Shown here piece after piece: positions 16,286 to 25,496 of a stretch of DNA of 54,248 nt. Location: contig QHWQ01000001.1 of the NCBI GenBank assembly GCA_003222635.1, forward strand, positions 4,941 to 59,188, read 5' to 3'. Under the pieces are notes generated by a model, which saw only the letters and a list, made by a program, of their open reading frames with translations, ran no database searches and was not told the origin of the DNA. This DNA is from Acidobacteriota bacterium (GTDB lineage: Bacteria; Acidobacteriota; Vicinamibacteria; Vicinamibacterales; UBA2999). Positions within the stretch are counted from its first letter, which is position 1. Each line of letters opens with the position of its first letter. The translations under genes and the position numbers were made by a program.

Positions 16286-16882
16286 ATGGCGCACGAACTT
16301 CCCAAGCTCCCGTATGACTTCGGCGCGCTCGAGCCGCACATCGACTCGCAGACGATGCAGATTCATCACGGGAAGCATCACCAGGCATATGTCACCAACC
16401 TGAACGCCGCGCTCGAGAAGCACCCCGAGCTGAGCTCGAAGAGCGTCGAGGAGCTGTGCCGCGGCATCAACAGCGTGCCTGAAGACATCCGCACGGCGGT
16501 GCGCAACAACGGCGGCGGCCACTGGAACCACTCGCAGTTCTGGAAGTGGATGGCGCCCAACGCCGGCGGCGCGCCGACGGGGAAGGTCGCGGACGCGATC
16601 AACGCTGCATTCAACAGCTTCGATAATTTCAAGACCGAGTGGGGCAAGGCGGGCGCCGGCCGCTTCGGCAGCGGATGGGTGTGGCTGCTGAAGGACGGCA
16701 ACAAGGTCTCGATCGTCAGCACGCCGAACCAGGACAACCCGCTGATGGACGGCAAGACGCCGATCCTCGGGCTCGATGTCTGGGAGCACGCGTACTACTT
16801 GAAGTACCAGAACCGCCGCCCCGACTACATCACTGCGTGGTGGAACGTCGTGAATTGGGCGGAAGTGAATAAGAACCTGTAG
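16286..16882 (+). CDS. sodA: Superoxide dismutase, Mn type
   Basis: 198 residues. Metal ligands are H27 (in IHHGKHH), H82 (in WNHSQFW), D164 and H168 (LDVWEHAYY). The outer-sphere glutamine comes from STPNQD in the C-terminal domain and glycine stands in the GGGHWNH segment, the pattern of Mn rather than Fe enzymes; cambialistic use is possible. No signal peptide, so cytoplasmic. GGAGG lies seven bases before the ATG. It disproportionates superoxide, protecting among others the Fe-S proteins encoded nearby. Confidence 0.93.
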   Translation: MAHELPKLPYDFGALEPHIDSQTMQIHHGKHHQAYVTNLNAALEKHPELSSKSVEELCRGINSVPEDIRTAVRNNGGGHWNHSQFWKWMAPNAGGAPTGKVADAINAAFNSFDNFKTEWGKAGAGRFGSGWVWLLKDGNKVSIVSTPNQDNPLMDGKTPILGLDVWEHAYYLKYQNRRPDYITAWWNVVNWAEVNKNL

Positions 16883-16948
16883 GGGGAAGGGGGAAGGGGG
16901 AAGGAGGGACTAGAGCCTGCTAACCCGTTCCCCCTGCCCCCTAATCCC
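16882..16948. terminator. G-rich intergenic repeat between convergent genes, possible terminator
   Basis: Three exact tandem GGGGGAA units (16882-16902) and GGAGGG are followed after about 20 bases by a C-rich stretch (GTTCCCCCTGCCCCC). The two can pair as an imperfect stem, and the G strand has four G runs suited to a quadruplex. It separates convergent sodA and the secreted-protein gene ending at 16948, so a two-way terminator is plausible. Confidence 0.4.
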
Positions 16949-17322
16949 TACTGTCGCTTCAGCGTGAACTCCTGCGGCTGACCCTGGCCGCCCTCTGCCA
17001 TCCGCGTGAACGCGATCTCGTCGCCCTTGAGCGTGCCGCTCCAGTTCAGGGTGACCTCGCCGCCGCGGCCCATCTGCTTCGTCTTGAACTTCAGCATCCC
17101 GTTGGCAATCGTTCCTTCCTCGATCGGGATCTCGCCGCCGCGTCCGCCGGCCGTCGATCCGGGCAATTTGCCGCCGTCAGCCTTCAACGTCAGCGTCACC
17201 TGCTGAGGGCCACGTCCGCCGGGCACTTCGCCCGCCCACTTGCCATCCACCGATCCCTGCGCGAGCGCGATGGCCGGCGCCACCGCGAGGCAGAGAAACA
17301 GCATCCAGACCTTCATGTTCAT
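16948..17322 (-). CDS. Small secreted glycine-rich protein of unknown function
   Basis: 124 residues with signal peptide (MKVWMLFLCLAVAPAIALAQ). The mature part begins SVDGKWAGEVPGGRGPQQVTL and ends DEIAFTRMAEGGQGQPQEFTL, a short antiparallel-beta, lipocalin-like pattern of the kind seen in many acidobacterial secreted proteins (G-x-W at the start, LKGDEI-F near the end). It shares this outline with the 17761-18123 protein. Starting at the second Met (17316) is equally possible. No function known. Confidence 0.7.
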   Translation of the reverse strand: MNMKVWMLFLCLAVAPAIALAQGSVDGKWAGEVPGGRGPQQVTLTLKADGGKLPGSTAGGRGGEIPIEEGTIANGMLKFKTKQMGRGGEVTLNWSGTLKGDEIAFTRMAEGGQGQPQEFTLKRQ

Positions 17323-17380
17323 TGAATGATCTCCATCTGAAAGAAGAGCTCCGCGAAGCGCTACGCACGTTGATACGCAG

Positions 17381-17740
17381 CTACTGGAGAGGATGTTTAC
17401 TGATCAAATAGTCGTCGACGATGCGGCCGTCGATGAGATGTTCCTGGATGATGCGCTCGAGCACCGGCGGATCACATTCTCGGTACCAGGCACCTTCTGG
17501 GTACACGACCGCGATCGGTCCGCCCTCGCAAATCCGCAGGCAATTCGCTTTCGTGCGCAGGATGCCGCCCTGCTCCGACAGCTTCAGCTCCTTGAGGCGC
17601 CTCTTGAGGAACTGCCACGCCGCGAGACTGCGCTCCTTGTCGCAGCACTTCGGCTCGGTTTGATCGCAGCAGAGAAAGATGTGACGCCGCGCGACGGGCA
17701 CACCGATGCTTGCGGCGACTGCACGTTGGGAATCGGTCAC
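17381..17740 (-). CDS. Thioredoxin-like [2Fe-2S] ferredoxin
   Basis: 119 residues. [17 protein letters not shown] near the N terminus and [20 protein letters not shown] in the middle, with a further Cys in WYREC, match the thioredoxin-fold [2Fe-2S] ferredoxins (as in Aquifex and Azotobacter, and the NuoE C-terminal domain). No signal peptide. A cytoplasmic electron carrier is likely; the partner is unknown. The N terminus ([17 protein letters not shown]) is an unusual leader of some 17 residues and could be trimmed if a later start is used. Confidence 0.8.
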   Translation of the reverse strand: MTDSQRAVAASIGVPVARRHIFLCCDQTEPKCCDKERSLAAWQFLKRRLKELKLSEQGGILRTKANCLRICEGGPIAVVYPEGAWYRECDPPVLERIIQEHLIDGRIVDDYLISKHPLQ

Positions 17741-17760
17741 GCAGGAAGTATAGTCAACGC

Positions 17761-18123
17761 GTGTTCCGCGTCCTCGTCGTCGCGGCCTCCGTGCTTGCCG
17801 CGTCCAATGCGCTCGCGCAGTTCGGCCACCCGCTCAAAGGATCGTGGAGCGGCGACTGGGGGCCGAACACGAATCAGCGCACGCGCGTCCTGCTGCAGAT
17901 GCAATGGGATGGCAAGGCGATCACCGGCGCGATCAATCCCGGACCGAACGCACGCCCGTTGACCAAGGCCTCGGTCGATCCAGAGACGTGGCAGGTGCAT
18001 CTCGAGGCGCGCGACATCATCATCGATGGAAAGCTCGAGAACCTCGGCTCCGCCCATCGCGTGCTCAGCGGCACGTGGACGGAGCCTGGCCGGAAAGGCG
18101 ACTTCAGGCTGACGCGGAACTAG
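17761..18123 (+). CDS. Small secreted protein of unknown function
   Basis: 120 residues from GTG 17761, the first in-frame start giving a clean signal peptide ([18 protein letters not shown]). The mature protein, [16 protein letters not shown]...[20 protein letters not shown]...[19 protein letters not shown], is a repeated beta-strand pattern like that of the preceding secreted protein. An AGGAAG lies 14 bases upstream. A longer frame from 17710 adds an arginine-rich leader overlapping the ferredoxin gene and is rejected. Its stop overlaps the stop of the next, convergent gene. Confidence 0.7.
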   Translation: MFRVLVVAASVLAASNALAQFGHPLKGSWSGDWGPNTNQRTRVLLQMQWDGKAITGAINPGPNARPLTKASVDPETWQVHLEARDIIIDGKLENLGSAHRVLSGTWTEPGRKGDFRLTRN

Positions 18124-18983
18124 CGTCCGCCGGTGACGGGCTGGCCGAAGTCGTCGGTCAGCTTCTGCAGATACCTGTTGTTCTCCTGACAGATGTATTC
18201 GGTGAGCTCGCCCTCCGCGTTCCACGGAATATTCCACGCGACCGTCCACGGCTTCGAGTACGCGCCGGGATCGTCGATCAGCGCCTCGTAATGCAGCGTG
18301 CCCTTGTTGGGGCGCGTGAACCGCTCGACCACGTGCAGCAGATCCGTGTGCGGATGGCCGTAGTAATCCAGCCATGTGTTCTCGTTGAAGCCGACGACGT
18401 CGACGACAAGCGTGTCGTGATCCCAGTGGCCGACAGCGTGACCGAGATAGGTGGGGTTCAGCGCGTCACCCTGCGGATGCGCACGGCCGTCCATGTAGAT
18501 CTCGCGCCAGATGTGCGTCGCGCCTTCGAAGACCATGAAGATGCGCTTGTGCTCCGGCTGCTGGATGATCTCCATCGGATACGGCGTAGCCATCAACCGC
18601 GGACCGCCTGGCGGGAGGCAGAAGCCTTCCGGGTCGTACTTCGAGTTGTTCTTCGAGTTGTAGTCGTAGATGCCGCGCGCCCACGGCAGGAACGGCACGT
18701 CGGGTTCGGCCTTCGCGCCGCCGCGCCCTCCGGCTTCGCTCGGCGCCGGGCCTCGCTCCGCGGCGGTCCTGCCATCGGGACCCGGGATGCGCATCCCCAT
18801 GTTCTGGATGTAGGGAACGTCCCACACCCCCTTTTCGCCGGGGACGCGGCCGAGATTCGGCGTGCCATCCGTGAGCCGGGGCGCCGGTTCCACAGGACGC
18901 CGCGCGGCTGGCCCTTGCGCATCGGCGGTCCAGAGCGAGGCGATCACGATCGCCGATCCGATCGCGACGCGCATCGGGCGCAT
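18120..18983 (-). CDS. Secreted protein of the uncharacterised GHW...TLVVD family
   Basis: 287 residues with a signal peptide (AIGSAIVIASLWTADAQ). Diagnostic stretches are GVWDVPY, FCLPPGGPRLMATPYPMEI, EHKRIFMVFEGATHIWREIYMDGR, GHWDHDTLVVDVVGFNENTW and HVVERFTRP, ending with YICQENNRYLQ. The family is frequent in acidobacteria and some proteobacteria but, as far as I know, has no assigned function. A second, divergent member is at 33731-34765. The start overlaps the stop of the DUF6152 gene (TGATG), so the pair is cotranscribed and perhaps works together outside the cytoplasmic membrane. Confidence 0.75.
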   Translation of the reverse strand: MRPMRVAIGSAIVIASLWTADAQGPAARRPVEPAPRLTDGTPNLGRVPGEKGVWDVPYIQNMGMRIPGPDGRTAAERGPAPSEAGGRGGAKAEPDVPFLPWARGIYDYNSKNNSKYDPEGFCLPPGGPRLMATPYPMEIIQQPEHKRIFMVFEGATHIWREIYMDGRAHPQGDALNPTYLGHAVGHWDHDTLVVDVVGFNENTWLDYYGHPHTDLLHVVERFTRPNKGTLHYEALIDDPGAYSKPWTVAWNIPWNAEGELTEYICQENNRYLQKLTDDFGQPVTGGR

Positions 18984-19387
18984 CACTGCGCCTCGGTCTG
19001 GCTGGAGGCGGCGAAGAGGCGCTTGCCGGTCGCGGCGAGCACCACCGCGCGCGCGTTGCCGTACGGTGAGCCGTCGCGGGCCAGACTGCCTTCGACGGTG
19101 ACCGTGTCGCCGATCTTCAGCGTATTGCGCGTCCAGCCGTTGCGCATCAGCCCGTTGGGGCTGCCCATCTCGAAGCCCCAGTTCGTCACCTTCTTCGTCC
19201 GTTCGTCGCTGACGTCGAGATAGAAGATCGTGTGCGGGTTCTGCCACTCGACTTTCGTGACCACTCCGCTGAGCTTGAACGGCTTGCTGGCGTCGAACTC
19301 CGCGGAGAACGAGTGATGGGCGATTACGGGAGCGGCAGCAAGGAGCAGACTGATACCCGCGGCGGCCGCAAGAATTCTCGTGCGCAT
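18983..19387 (-). CDS. DUF6152 family secreted protein
   Basis: 134 residues, signal peptide ending VIAHHSFSAEFD. The two histidines just after cleavage, KPFKLSGVVTKVEWQNPHTIFYLDV and LKIGDTVTVEGSLARDG fit DUF6152, a small OB-like secreted family. A paralogue (44994-45389) lies beside the second TonB-dependent receptor. Function unknown; the exposed HH at the mature N terminus could bind metal (speculative). Start 19387 was chosen for the signal peptide; a longer frame to 19603 overlaps moeA. Confidence 0.75.
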   Translation of the reverse strand: MRTRILAAAAGISLLLAAAPVIAHHSFSAEFDASKPFKLSGVVTKVEWQNPHTIFYLDVSDERTKKVTNWGFEMGSPNGLMRNGWTRNTLKIGDTVTVEGSLARDGSPYGNARAVVLAATGKRLFAASSQTEAQ

Positions 19388-19418
19388 CGAATCCTCCGCT
19401 TCGGCGAGGGATCTTAGC

Positions 19419-20636
19419 TCAGAACAGCGTGACCTCCACGAGCGTGCCCTCGGCAACCGCATCGGTCGCGGCGTCAATTTCGAAGTAGCCGTCGGCCTGC
19501 GACATGCTCGTGATGTCGCCGGACGCCTTGTAGGCGGGAATCGCGACCCCATCCGCGACGCGAACCGTGTAGAACTGATGCCGATCCTTCGCGGACACCA
19601 CACGCCGCGCGAGCGGCAGCGTGACCGTCCGGCGCGCGGCCGGCGGCAGCCGCGCGATGAGCCGGAGCGCGGGCACCAGCAGGATGTGCGTGTTCAGAAG
19701 ACAGGACGAGGGATAGCCGGGCATGCCAAAAAACGGCCGGCCGTTGACGAGGCCGAATGCGGTCGGCTTGCCGGGCTTCACGGAGATGCCGTGAAAGAGC
19801 ACCTCGCCGCGGCTTCCCAGCGCGTCGAGAATCAAATCGCGCTCGCCGACCGACGTGCCGCCCGAGAACACGAGCACATCATCTTCGAGGCATTCGTCGA
19901 GCGCGCGATCGAGATCCGCCATCGTGTCCGCGGCGGTGCGATGCGGGATCGGCACGCCGCCGTGCTCGGCGACGACCGCCGCGACCGTGAAGCGATTGAT
20001 GTCGTAGATCTGCCCGGGCTGCAGCGGCCGTCCCGGCTCGACGATTTCGTTGCCCGTCGAGAGAATGGCCACGCGTGGCTGCGCGTAGACGTCCACGTGC
20101 GCGAGGCCGAGCGCCGCGATGGCGCCGACGCGGCTTGCATTGAGCAGGTCGCCGCGGCGCATCACCGTCTGCCCGGTCTTGATGTCCGCGCCCTGCCTGC
20201 CGATGTTCTGGCCGCTGTTCGCGGCGTTGAAGATCTGGATGCGCGGTCCATCGGCCGCGGTCTCCTCGACCATGACGACCGAGTCCGCGCCGTCCGGCAT
20301 CGGCGCGCCGGTCGCGATCTCGATGCATTCGCCGCCGCCGACGGTTCGCGACGGCATCTGCCCCGTGAACACCTTTTCGATCCACGCGAGCACGACGGGA
20401 TTGGCCGGCGTCGCGCCCGCTGTGTCCGCCGCGCGCACGGCGTAGCCGTCCATCGCGGCGCGCGAAAACGGCGGCACATCGGCGGTCGCCACGACGTCCT
20501 GCGCGAGGACGCGGCCGTGCGCCGCCTCGAGCACCACGGGTTCGATGCGCTCGATCGGCTTCAGCGCGCGTCCGATGAGCGCCCGCGCCTCGTCAAGCGA
20601 GATCGTGTCGCCGAACGGGCGCATCTTCGTCCTCAT
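19419..20636 (-). CDS. moeA: Molybdopterin molybdenumtransferase MoeA
   Basis: 405 residues. VPPFSRAAMDGYAVRAADT, ATGAPMPDGADSVVMVEET, RVAILSTGNEI, FSGGTSVGERDLI and GMPGYPSSCLLN follow the MoeA/gephyrin-E domain order. It inserts molybdate into adenylylated molybdopterin. It overlaps the moaB stop by four bases (ATGA), and the first gene of the window (MoeB-rhodanese) may supply sulfur to the same pathway. No molybdoenzyme is encoded in this window. Confidence 0.94.
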   Translation of the reverse strand: MRTKMRPFGDTISLDEARALIGRALKPIERIEPVVLEAAHGRVLAQDVVATADVPPFSRAAMDGYAVRAADTAGATPANPVVLAWIEKVFTGQMPSRTVGGGECIEIATGAPMPDGADSVVMVEETAADGPRIQIFNAANSGQNIGRQGADIKTGQTVMRRGDLLNASRVGAIAALGLAHVDVYAQPRVAILSTGNEIVEPGRPLQPGQIYDINRFTVAAVVAEHGGVPIPHRTAADTMADLDRALDECLEDDVLVFSGGTSVGERDLILDALGSRGEVLFHGISVKPGKPTAFGLVNGRPFFGMPGYPSSCLLNTHILLVPALRLIARLPPAARRTVTLPLARRVVSAKDRHQFYTVRVADGVAIPAYKASGDITSMSQADGYFEIDAATDAVAEGTLVEVTLF

Positions 20637-21136
20637 CGGCGCAGCTGCTGAACGACGTGGCCCAGCTCCGGCAGGATCAACTTGGTCATGGCGAGACGTA
20701 CCGCATCAGGGGAGCCGGGCAGGACGAAGATCGCCTTGCCGAGCGCGCGCCCGGCTGTCGCTCGACTCATCATCGCCGCCGGACCAATCTGGTGATAGCT
20801 GAGCATGCGGAACAGCTCACCGAAGCCGGTGAGCCGCTTCTCGAGCAGGCGATCGATGGCTTCGTACGTGCCGTCGCGCGAGGTGATGCCGGTACCCCCC
20901 GTCGTGATGATCACCTGCGTCGACGCGTCGGCGAGCCATCCCGACACCGTCCTGGTCACCGCGTCCGGATCGTCGCGCACGATCGCGTGGCCCGCGATCG
21001 TGTGGCCGCTCGTTTCGAGGAGATCGCGGATGGCCTGACCGCCAGTGTCGTTCGCTTCAGTACGCGTGTCGCTGACGGTCAGCACGAAGCAGGAGACGGA
21101 GGCCGGCGCGTGAGATTTGTGTTCCGCAACGCTCAC
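20633..21136 (-). CDS. moaB: Molybdopterin adenylyltransferase MoaB/MogA
   Basis: 167 residues of the MoaB/MogA fold: VLTVSDTRTEANDTGGQ, TTGGTGITSRDGTYEAI and LPGSPDAVRLAM. It adenylates molybdopterin before metal insertion by the adjacent MoeA. The RDGT variant of the T-x-RD motif is typical of MoaB. MogA is an alternative name because the two cannot be separated on sequence alone. Confidence 0.9.
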   Translation of the reverse strand: MSVAEHKSHAPASVSCFVLTVSDTRTEANDTGGQAIRDLLETSGHTIAGHAIVRDDPDAVTRTVSGWLADASTQVIITTGGTGITSRDGTYEAIDRLLEKRLTGFGELFRMLSYHQIGPAAMMSRATAGRALGKAIFVLPGSPDAVRLAMTKLILPELGHVVQQLRR

Positions 21137-21149
21137 GCGCCGATTCTAT

Positions 21150-24122
21150 CTAGAACAACACCTTCGCAGCGAACTGCACCTGGCGCGCAGAGCCCGAGTC
21201 ACCGGTCGGGAAGCGGGTGTTGGTGATGACGCCGAGGCTCGTGCTGCCGACCGTGACGATGCGTCCCGGCTGGCCGTAGTTCGCGGTGTTGAACAGGTTG
21301 AACACCTCGAGGCGGAGCTGCGTGCGCATCTTGCCGCCCATCGGTGTGTTCTTCGTGATCGACAGATCCACGTTGCGGAAGCCGGGCCCATAGACCGCGT
21401 TGCGCGGCAAGTTGCCGAAGTGGAACGTACCGTCCGCGGCGACAGGCAGCGCGAAGACGCTGCTCGCCGTACACGAACCCGCGATGCGCGGATCGCACAC
21501 GGCGTTGTCGAACCACTTGTTCGGATCCTTGAGCACGTTCAGGTTGCCGATCAAATCCGGCCGCAGCGTATTGACGACGCCATTGAACGTGGCGACGTTG
21601 GTGACGATGTTCAACGGGTTGCCCGTCTGCGCCTGGACGATGCCGCCAACCTGCCACCCTTCGACGAACCCGTTGCCAGTGAAGGGAAGCTGATAGATGG
21701 TGTTGATGACGAAGCGGTGCCGCGCGTCGTAGTCCGACGGCGCGAGGTCAGCCGCGATGTCGAAGCTGTTCTGAATGCGGACGATGCTTTCACTCTGCGA
21801 GTTGTAGTCGGTCGACTTCGACAGCGTGTACGACGCGTCGAATTGGAGGCCGCGGGAGAGCCGCTGTGTCCCGCTCACCCAGAGCCCTTTGTAGTGGGAC
21901 ACGCCGAGCGCATCGATCTCGGTGATGTTGCCGAGCGCCGTTCCCGGCAGAATCGAGCTCGACGCCGAGACAGTCGGGAACGGACGCACGCCGTTGACAA
22001 ACTGGTTGACGTTGCGCGGGATACGCAGGTCGCTCCCTTTCGATCCAAAGTAGCCGACCATCACGCTCGTCGCGGCGAGCACCTGCCGCTCGACGTTGAC
22101 GTTCCACGACTGCATGCGCCCGCCCTGGAAGTCGGGGCTGATCGAGGCGGGTGCCAGACCGCCTGCGAGCGCAGTCGCCTGTGCGTTGTCGAGGCGGATA
22201 TTGCCCGCGAAGGTGAGCGGCTGCGCCAGCGGCGGATTCGAGGCGAGCGTCACCGCCGCGTTGGTCACCGGCTGATCGACGGTGCGCGCGTACGCCGCCC
22301 GCACCGACGTACGGCCGTCGCGCGTCGGATCCCAGATGACGCCGACGCGGGGCGAGAGGTCGTGCGTGTCCTTGTACAGCTTCGGACGGGCGTTGTCTCC
22401 GACCCGTACGAGCGAGCGCGTTGCGGTGTCGAACACCACGAAGCGGTTCTGCGTGTCGGTCGGCGCGAGGTTCGAGTCGAGGCGCACGCCGAGATCGAGC
22501 GTGAAGTTCTGCGCGAGCTTGTAGGGGAACGTGAACTGGCCCGTGTCGTCGGTGAAGTTCGCGTTGCGGAAGTGCCGGAATTCACCGCCGAACTGGAAGC
22601 TGTGGTTGCCGCTCGACAGCGTCGCGGTATCGGAGCCGACGAGGGTGGTGTCGGTGCGTCCCTGCGGTAAGTTCGACGGGCCGCCGAAGTTGAGTCCCGG
22701 TCCGTTGACGGTGATCTGCGGCAGCCCGATGGCGGTCGTCACGCCGTCGCGGATCCCGAGATCGGCGGGGTTCACCTTCAGGTTCGGGTCGAACGTGATG
22801 TTGATCCGGTTGAAGCCGAAGCGTGCTTCGTTCACCAGACGCTGGCTGAAGACGTGCGTCTCGTTGACCGTGCCGATCTGCCGATGCGAATGGCGCGTGT
22901 CGCCGAACCCGGGAATCGTGTTGAGCGCCAGCGTCGGTTCCTGGCGCAGGTCGCGCTGAAATGCGTAGTAGCCGTGCACGACGTCGTTCGCGCCCGCGTT
23001 GTGGCTGACGTCCCCGGTCCACTGATCGATGTTGACGGGCGCAATCGCCGACCCGACGAACCGCGCCGCCCCGTTGACGGTCGCGTTCGACTCGGGGATG
23101 TACTGCAGCAGCTGGCGTGAAATCGGGTCGGTCACGCCAGCTCGCTCCGCCGCCGTGAGCACGCCACTGTTGATGTCGAGCCCCTGGCGCTGGCGCAGGC
23201 CTTCATACGTCAGGAAGAAGAACGTGCGGTTGCGCGCGATCGGCCCGCCGAGCGCGGCGCCAAACTGGTTGCGGTTGAACGGCGACTTGCGCGCCGGCGC
23301 GATGTTGAACGCGTTGCGCGAGTCGAAGCGATCGTTCCGGTAGAACTCGAACGCCTCGCCCGAGAAGTTGTTCGTCCCCGAGCGCGTCGCGATGTTGACG
23401 ATCGCGCCCGAGTTGCGGCCGTACTCGGCGCCGAACGTCGAGTTGTCGACCTTGAATTCCTGGACGGTGTTGATCGACGGCTGGAACGTGATCTGGTTCT
23501 GCACCATGTCGTTCAGGTTGATGCCGTTGATCATGAAGTTGACGGTGTCTTCGCGGTTGCCGGCCGTGTTGAACGCAAACGATCCCTGGCCGCGCAGCGG
23601 CGCCGTGAGGAATCCGTTCTGCGGCGGGGTGACGGAGCCGGGAATCAACAGCCCGAGATCGACGAAGTGGCGCCCGTTGAGCGGGATCTCCTGCACGGTG
23701 CGCTGATTGATCACGGTGCCGACCGAGACGGTCGCGGTGTCGATGACCGGCGTTTCCGCTGTGACAGTGACCTGTTCGGCCACCGCGGCGACGCCGAGCT
23801 GCATGTTCACCTGCATCGTCTGGCTGACCGGCAGCGTGACCGTGCGCGTCTGCGTCTGGAAACCCTGCAACGACACTTCAACGTCATAGGGCCCCGGCGG
23901 CAGCGACGCGGCGACGTAATTCCCGCTCGCATCCGTGACCAGCGTGCGTGACAGACCCGTCGCGGTGTTACGGACAGCGACGGTAGCTCCGGGAATCGCG
24001 GCGTTCTGGGTGTCGAGAACGGTTCCCTGGATGGTGGCGGTGGACTGCGCGTAGAGCGGGCGTGCAAGCAGGATAATGGCGGCTATCAGAGCGAAGAACC
24101 GCACGATGTTGTCCCTCTTCAT
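21150..24122 (-). CDS. TonB-dependent receptor, Oar-like, with carboxypeptidase-regulatory-like domain
   Basis: 990 residues from ATG 24122. Signal peptide to LYAQ (about 25 residues); a carboxypeptidase-regulatory-like beta-sandwich (about 27-110: ATIQGTVLDTQNAAIPGATV); a plug domain (about 120-240: EIPLNGRHFVDLGLLIPGSV); then a large beta-barrel ending in the outer-membrane signature QFAAKVLF. Such receptors import large or scarce substrates, or in Myxococcus (Oar) take part in secretion. The substrate is not predictable. A longer frame continues upstream to 24560 inside the divergent peptidase gene and is not coding. The gene is alone, with no SusD partner. Confidence 0.92.
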   Translation of the reverse strand: MKRDNIVRFFALIAAIILLARPLYAQSTATIQGTVLDTQNAAIPGATVAVRNTATGLSRTLVTDASGNYVAASLPPGPYDVEVSLQGFQTQTRTVTLPVSQTMQVNMQLGVAAVAEQVTVTAETPVIDTATVSVGTVINQRTVQEIPLNGRHFVDLGLLIPGSVTPPQNGFLTAPLRGQGSFAFNTAGNREDTVNFMINGINLNDMVQNQITFQPSINTVQEFKVDNSTFGAEYGRNSGAIVNIATRSGTNNFSGEAFEFYRNDRFDSRNAFNIAPARKSPFNRNQFGAALGGPIARNRTFFFLTYEGLRQRQGLDINSGVLTAAERAGVTDPISRQLLQYIPESNATVNGAARFVGSAIAPVNIDQWTGDVSHNAGANDVVHGYYAFQRDLRQEPTLALNTIPGFGDTRHSHRQIGTVNETHVFSQRLVNEARFGFNRINITFDPNLKVNPADLGIRDGVTTAIGLPQITVNGPGLNFGGPSNLPQGRTDTTLVGSDTATLSSGNHSFQFGGEFRHFRNANFTDDTGQFTFPYKLAQNFTLDLGVRLDSNLAPTDTQNRFVVFDTATRSLVRVGDNARPKLYKDTHDLSPRVGVIWDPTRDGRTSVRAAYARTVDQPVTNAAVTLASNPPLAQPLTFAGNIRLDNAQATALAGGLAPASISPDFQGGRMQSWNVNVERQVLAATSVMVGYFGSKGSDLRIPRNVNQFVNGVRPFPTVSASSSILPGTALGNITEIDALGVSHYKGLWVSGTQRLSRGLQFDASYTLSKSTDYNSQSESIVRIQNSFDIAADLAPSDYDARHRFVINTIYQLPFTGNGFVEGWQVGGIVQAQTGNPLNIVTNVATFNGVVNTLRPDLIGNLNVLKDPNKWFDNAVCDPRIAGSCTASSVFALPVAADGTFHFGNLPRNAVYGPGFRNVDLSITKNTPMGGKMRTQLRLEVFNLFNTANYGQPGRIVTVGSTSLGVITNTRFPTGDSGSARQVQFAAKVLF

Positions 24123-24167
24123 CTGACTCTCCTCAACGGGCGAGAATAGCACCGCACCGAGGTACGC

Positions 24168-25496
24168 ATGCGCAAGGTTTTTGTCATCGCGGTCGTGACG
24201 TTGATCGGCATCACCACCGGCGTGCGCGCGCAGTTCGGCGCGCCGGATGTCGATGCACGGATTTCGAAACTCATCGCTTCGATTTCCGAAAGCCGGATGG
24301 AGCAGCGGCTGCGCACGCTCGTCGGCTTCGGGACGCGCAACACGCTGTCGGATACCGCGTCGGAGGCGCGCGGCGTCGGCGCCGCGCGCCAGTGGATTCT
24401 CGACGAGATGAAGCGCAGCAGCCCGACGCTGCAGGTGAGCTTCGACACGCACCAGATTGCCAAGGGTGCGTACCAGCGGATGACGCGCGACGTCGAATTG
24501 CGGAACATCGTCGCGGTTCTCCCGGGCCGCAGCCCGCGGCGCATCTACGTGAGCGGCCACTACGACACCATTAATCTCGGCGCCCTGGGACAGGCCGGCC
24601 TCAACGCGGGAGGAGCGCTCAACATCGCGGAAAACGCGGACGCGCCAGGTGCGGACGATGACGGCAGCGGCACGGTCCTCGTCATGGAGCTGGCGCGCGC
24701 GTTCGCGGAGAGCGGCATCGACTTCGATGCGACGTTGGTGTTCACCGCCGTCGCGGGGGAAGAGTACGGGCTCATCGGCGCGCGCGAGGAGGCGCGTGCC
24801 GCGAAGGCGGCCAAGGTCCCCGTTCAGGCGATCTTCAACAACGACATCGTCGGGGGATCTACAGGCGGCGACGGCATCGTCGACGGCGCGACCATACGGC
24901 TCTACTCGGAAGGGCCGGAGGATTCACCGTCGCGCTCGCTGGCGATCTTCACGCAGCGCGTCGCCGCGCGCTACGTGCCGTCACACCGCATCCGTCTGAT
25001 GGCATTGCGCGATCGATTCAACCGCGGCGGCGATCACACGGCGTGGAACCTCGAGGGATTTCCGGCGGTCGGCTTCCGCGAATCGCGCGAGAACTACTCG
25101 AAGCAGCACAATGCGAACGACACGATCGAGGGCGTGTCATTCGCGTACCTCGGGCAGAACGCACGCGTGAATGCCGCGGCGATGGCGGTGCTCGCGCTGG
25201 CGCCGCCGCCGCCGGCCGTCACCACCGATCGCGGCGCGCCGAGGCTCGATCGGCGGGCGTCGGGCTACGATGCGCATCTGCAGTGGACGGCGTCGGCCGG
25301 GGCGGCCGGCTATCGCATCTTCTGGCGCGAGGCGTGGGCGCCCGATTGGCAGCACGAAATGTTCGTCGGCAACGTCACCGAGTACACGCTGCCGCACATG
25401 AACATCGACGACTGGGTGTTCGGCGTCGCCGCAGTTGATTCGGACGGTCATGAAAGCACGGTGAGCGCGTATGTGGCAGCACCTGCGAACTACTAG
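24168..25496 (+). CDS. Secreted M28-family zinc aminopeptidase
   Basis: 442 residues with signal peptide (VIAVVTLIGITTGVRAQ). The di-zinc M28 ligands appear in order: SGHYDTIN (His, Asp context), GADDDGSGT (Asp), VAGEEYGL (catalytic Glu plus ligand Glu), IFNNDIVGG (Asp) and SKQHNANDT (His). A C-terminal fibronectin-III-like domain (about 360-440, HLQWTASAGAAGYRIFW) may bind substrate or cell wall. It probably trims peptides in the periplasm. Its end overlaps the next gene by 26 bases. Confidence 0.88.
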   Translation: MRKVFVIAVVTLIGITTGVRAQFGAPDVDARISKLIASISESRMEQRLRTLVGFGTRNTLSDTASEARGVGAARQWILDEMKRSSPTLQVSFDTHQIAKGAYQRMTRDVELRNIVAVLPGRSPRRIYVSGHYDTINLGALGQAGLNAGGALNIAENADAPGADDDGSGTVLVMELARAFAESGIDFDATLVFTAVAGEEYGLIGAREEARAAKAAKVPVQAIFNNDIVGGSTGGDGIVDGATIRLYSEGPEDSPSRSLAIFTQRVAARYVPSHRIRLMALRDRFNRGGDHTAWNLEGFPAVGFRESRENYSKQHNANDTIEGVSFAYLGQNARVNAAAMAVLALAPPPPAVTTDRGAPRLDRRASGYDAHLQWTASAGAAGYRIFWREAWAPDWQHEMFVGNVTEYTLPHMNIDDWVFGVAAVDSDGHESTVSAYVAAPANY

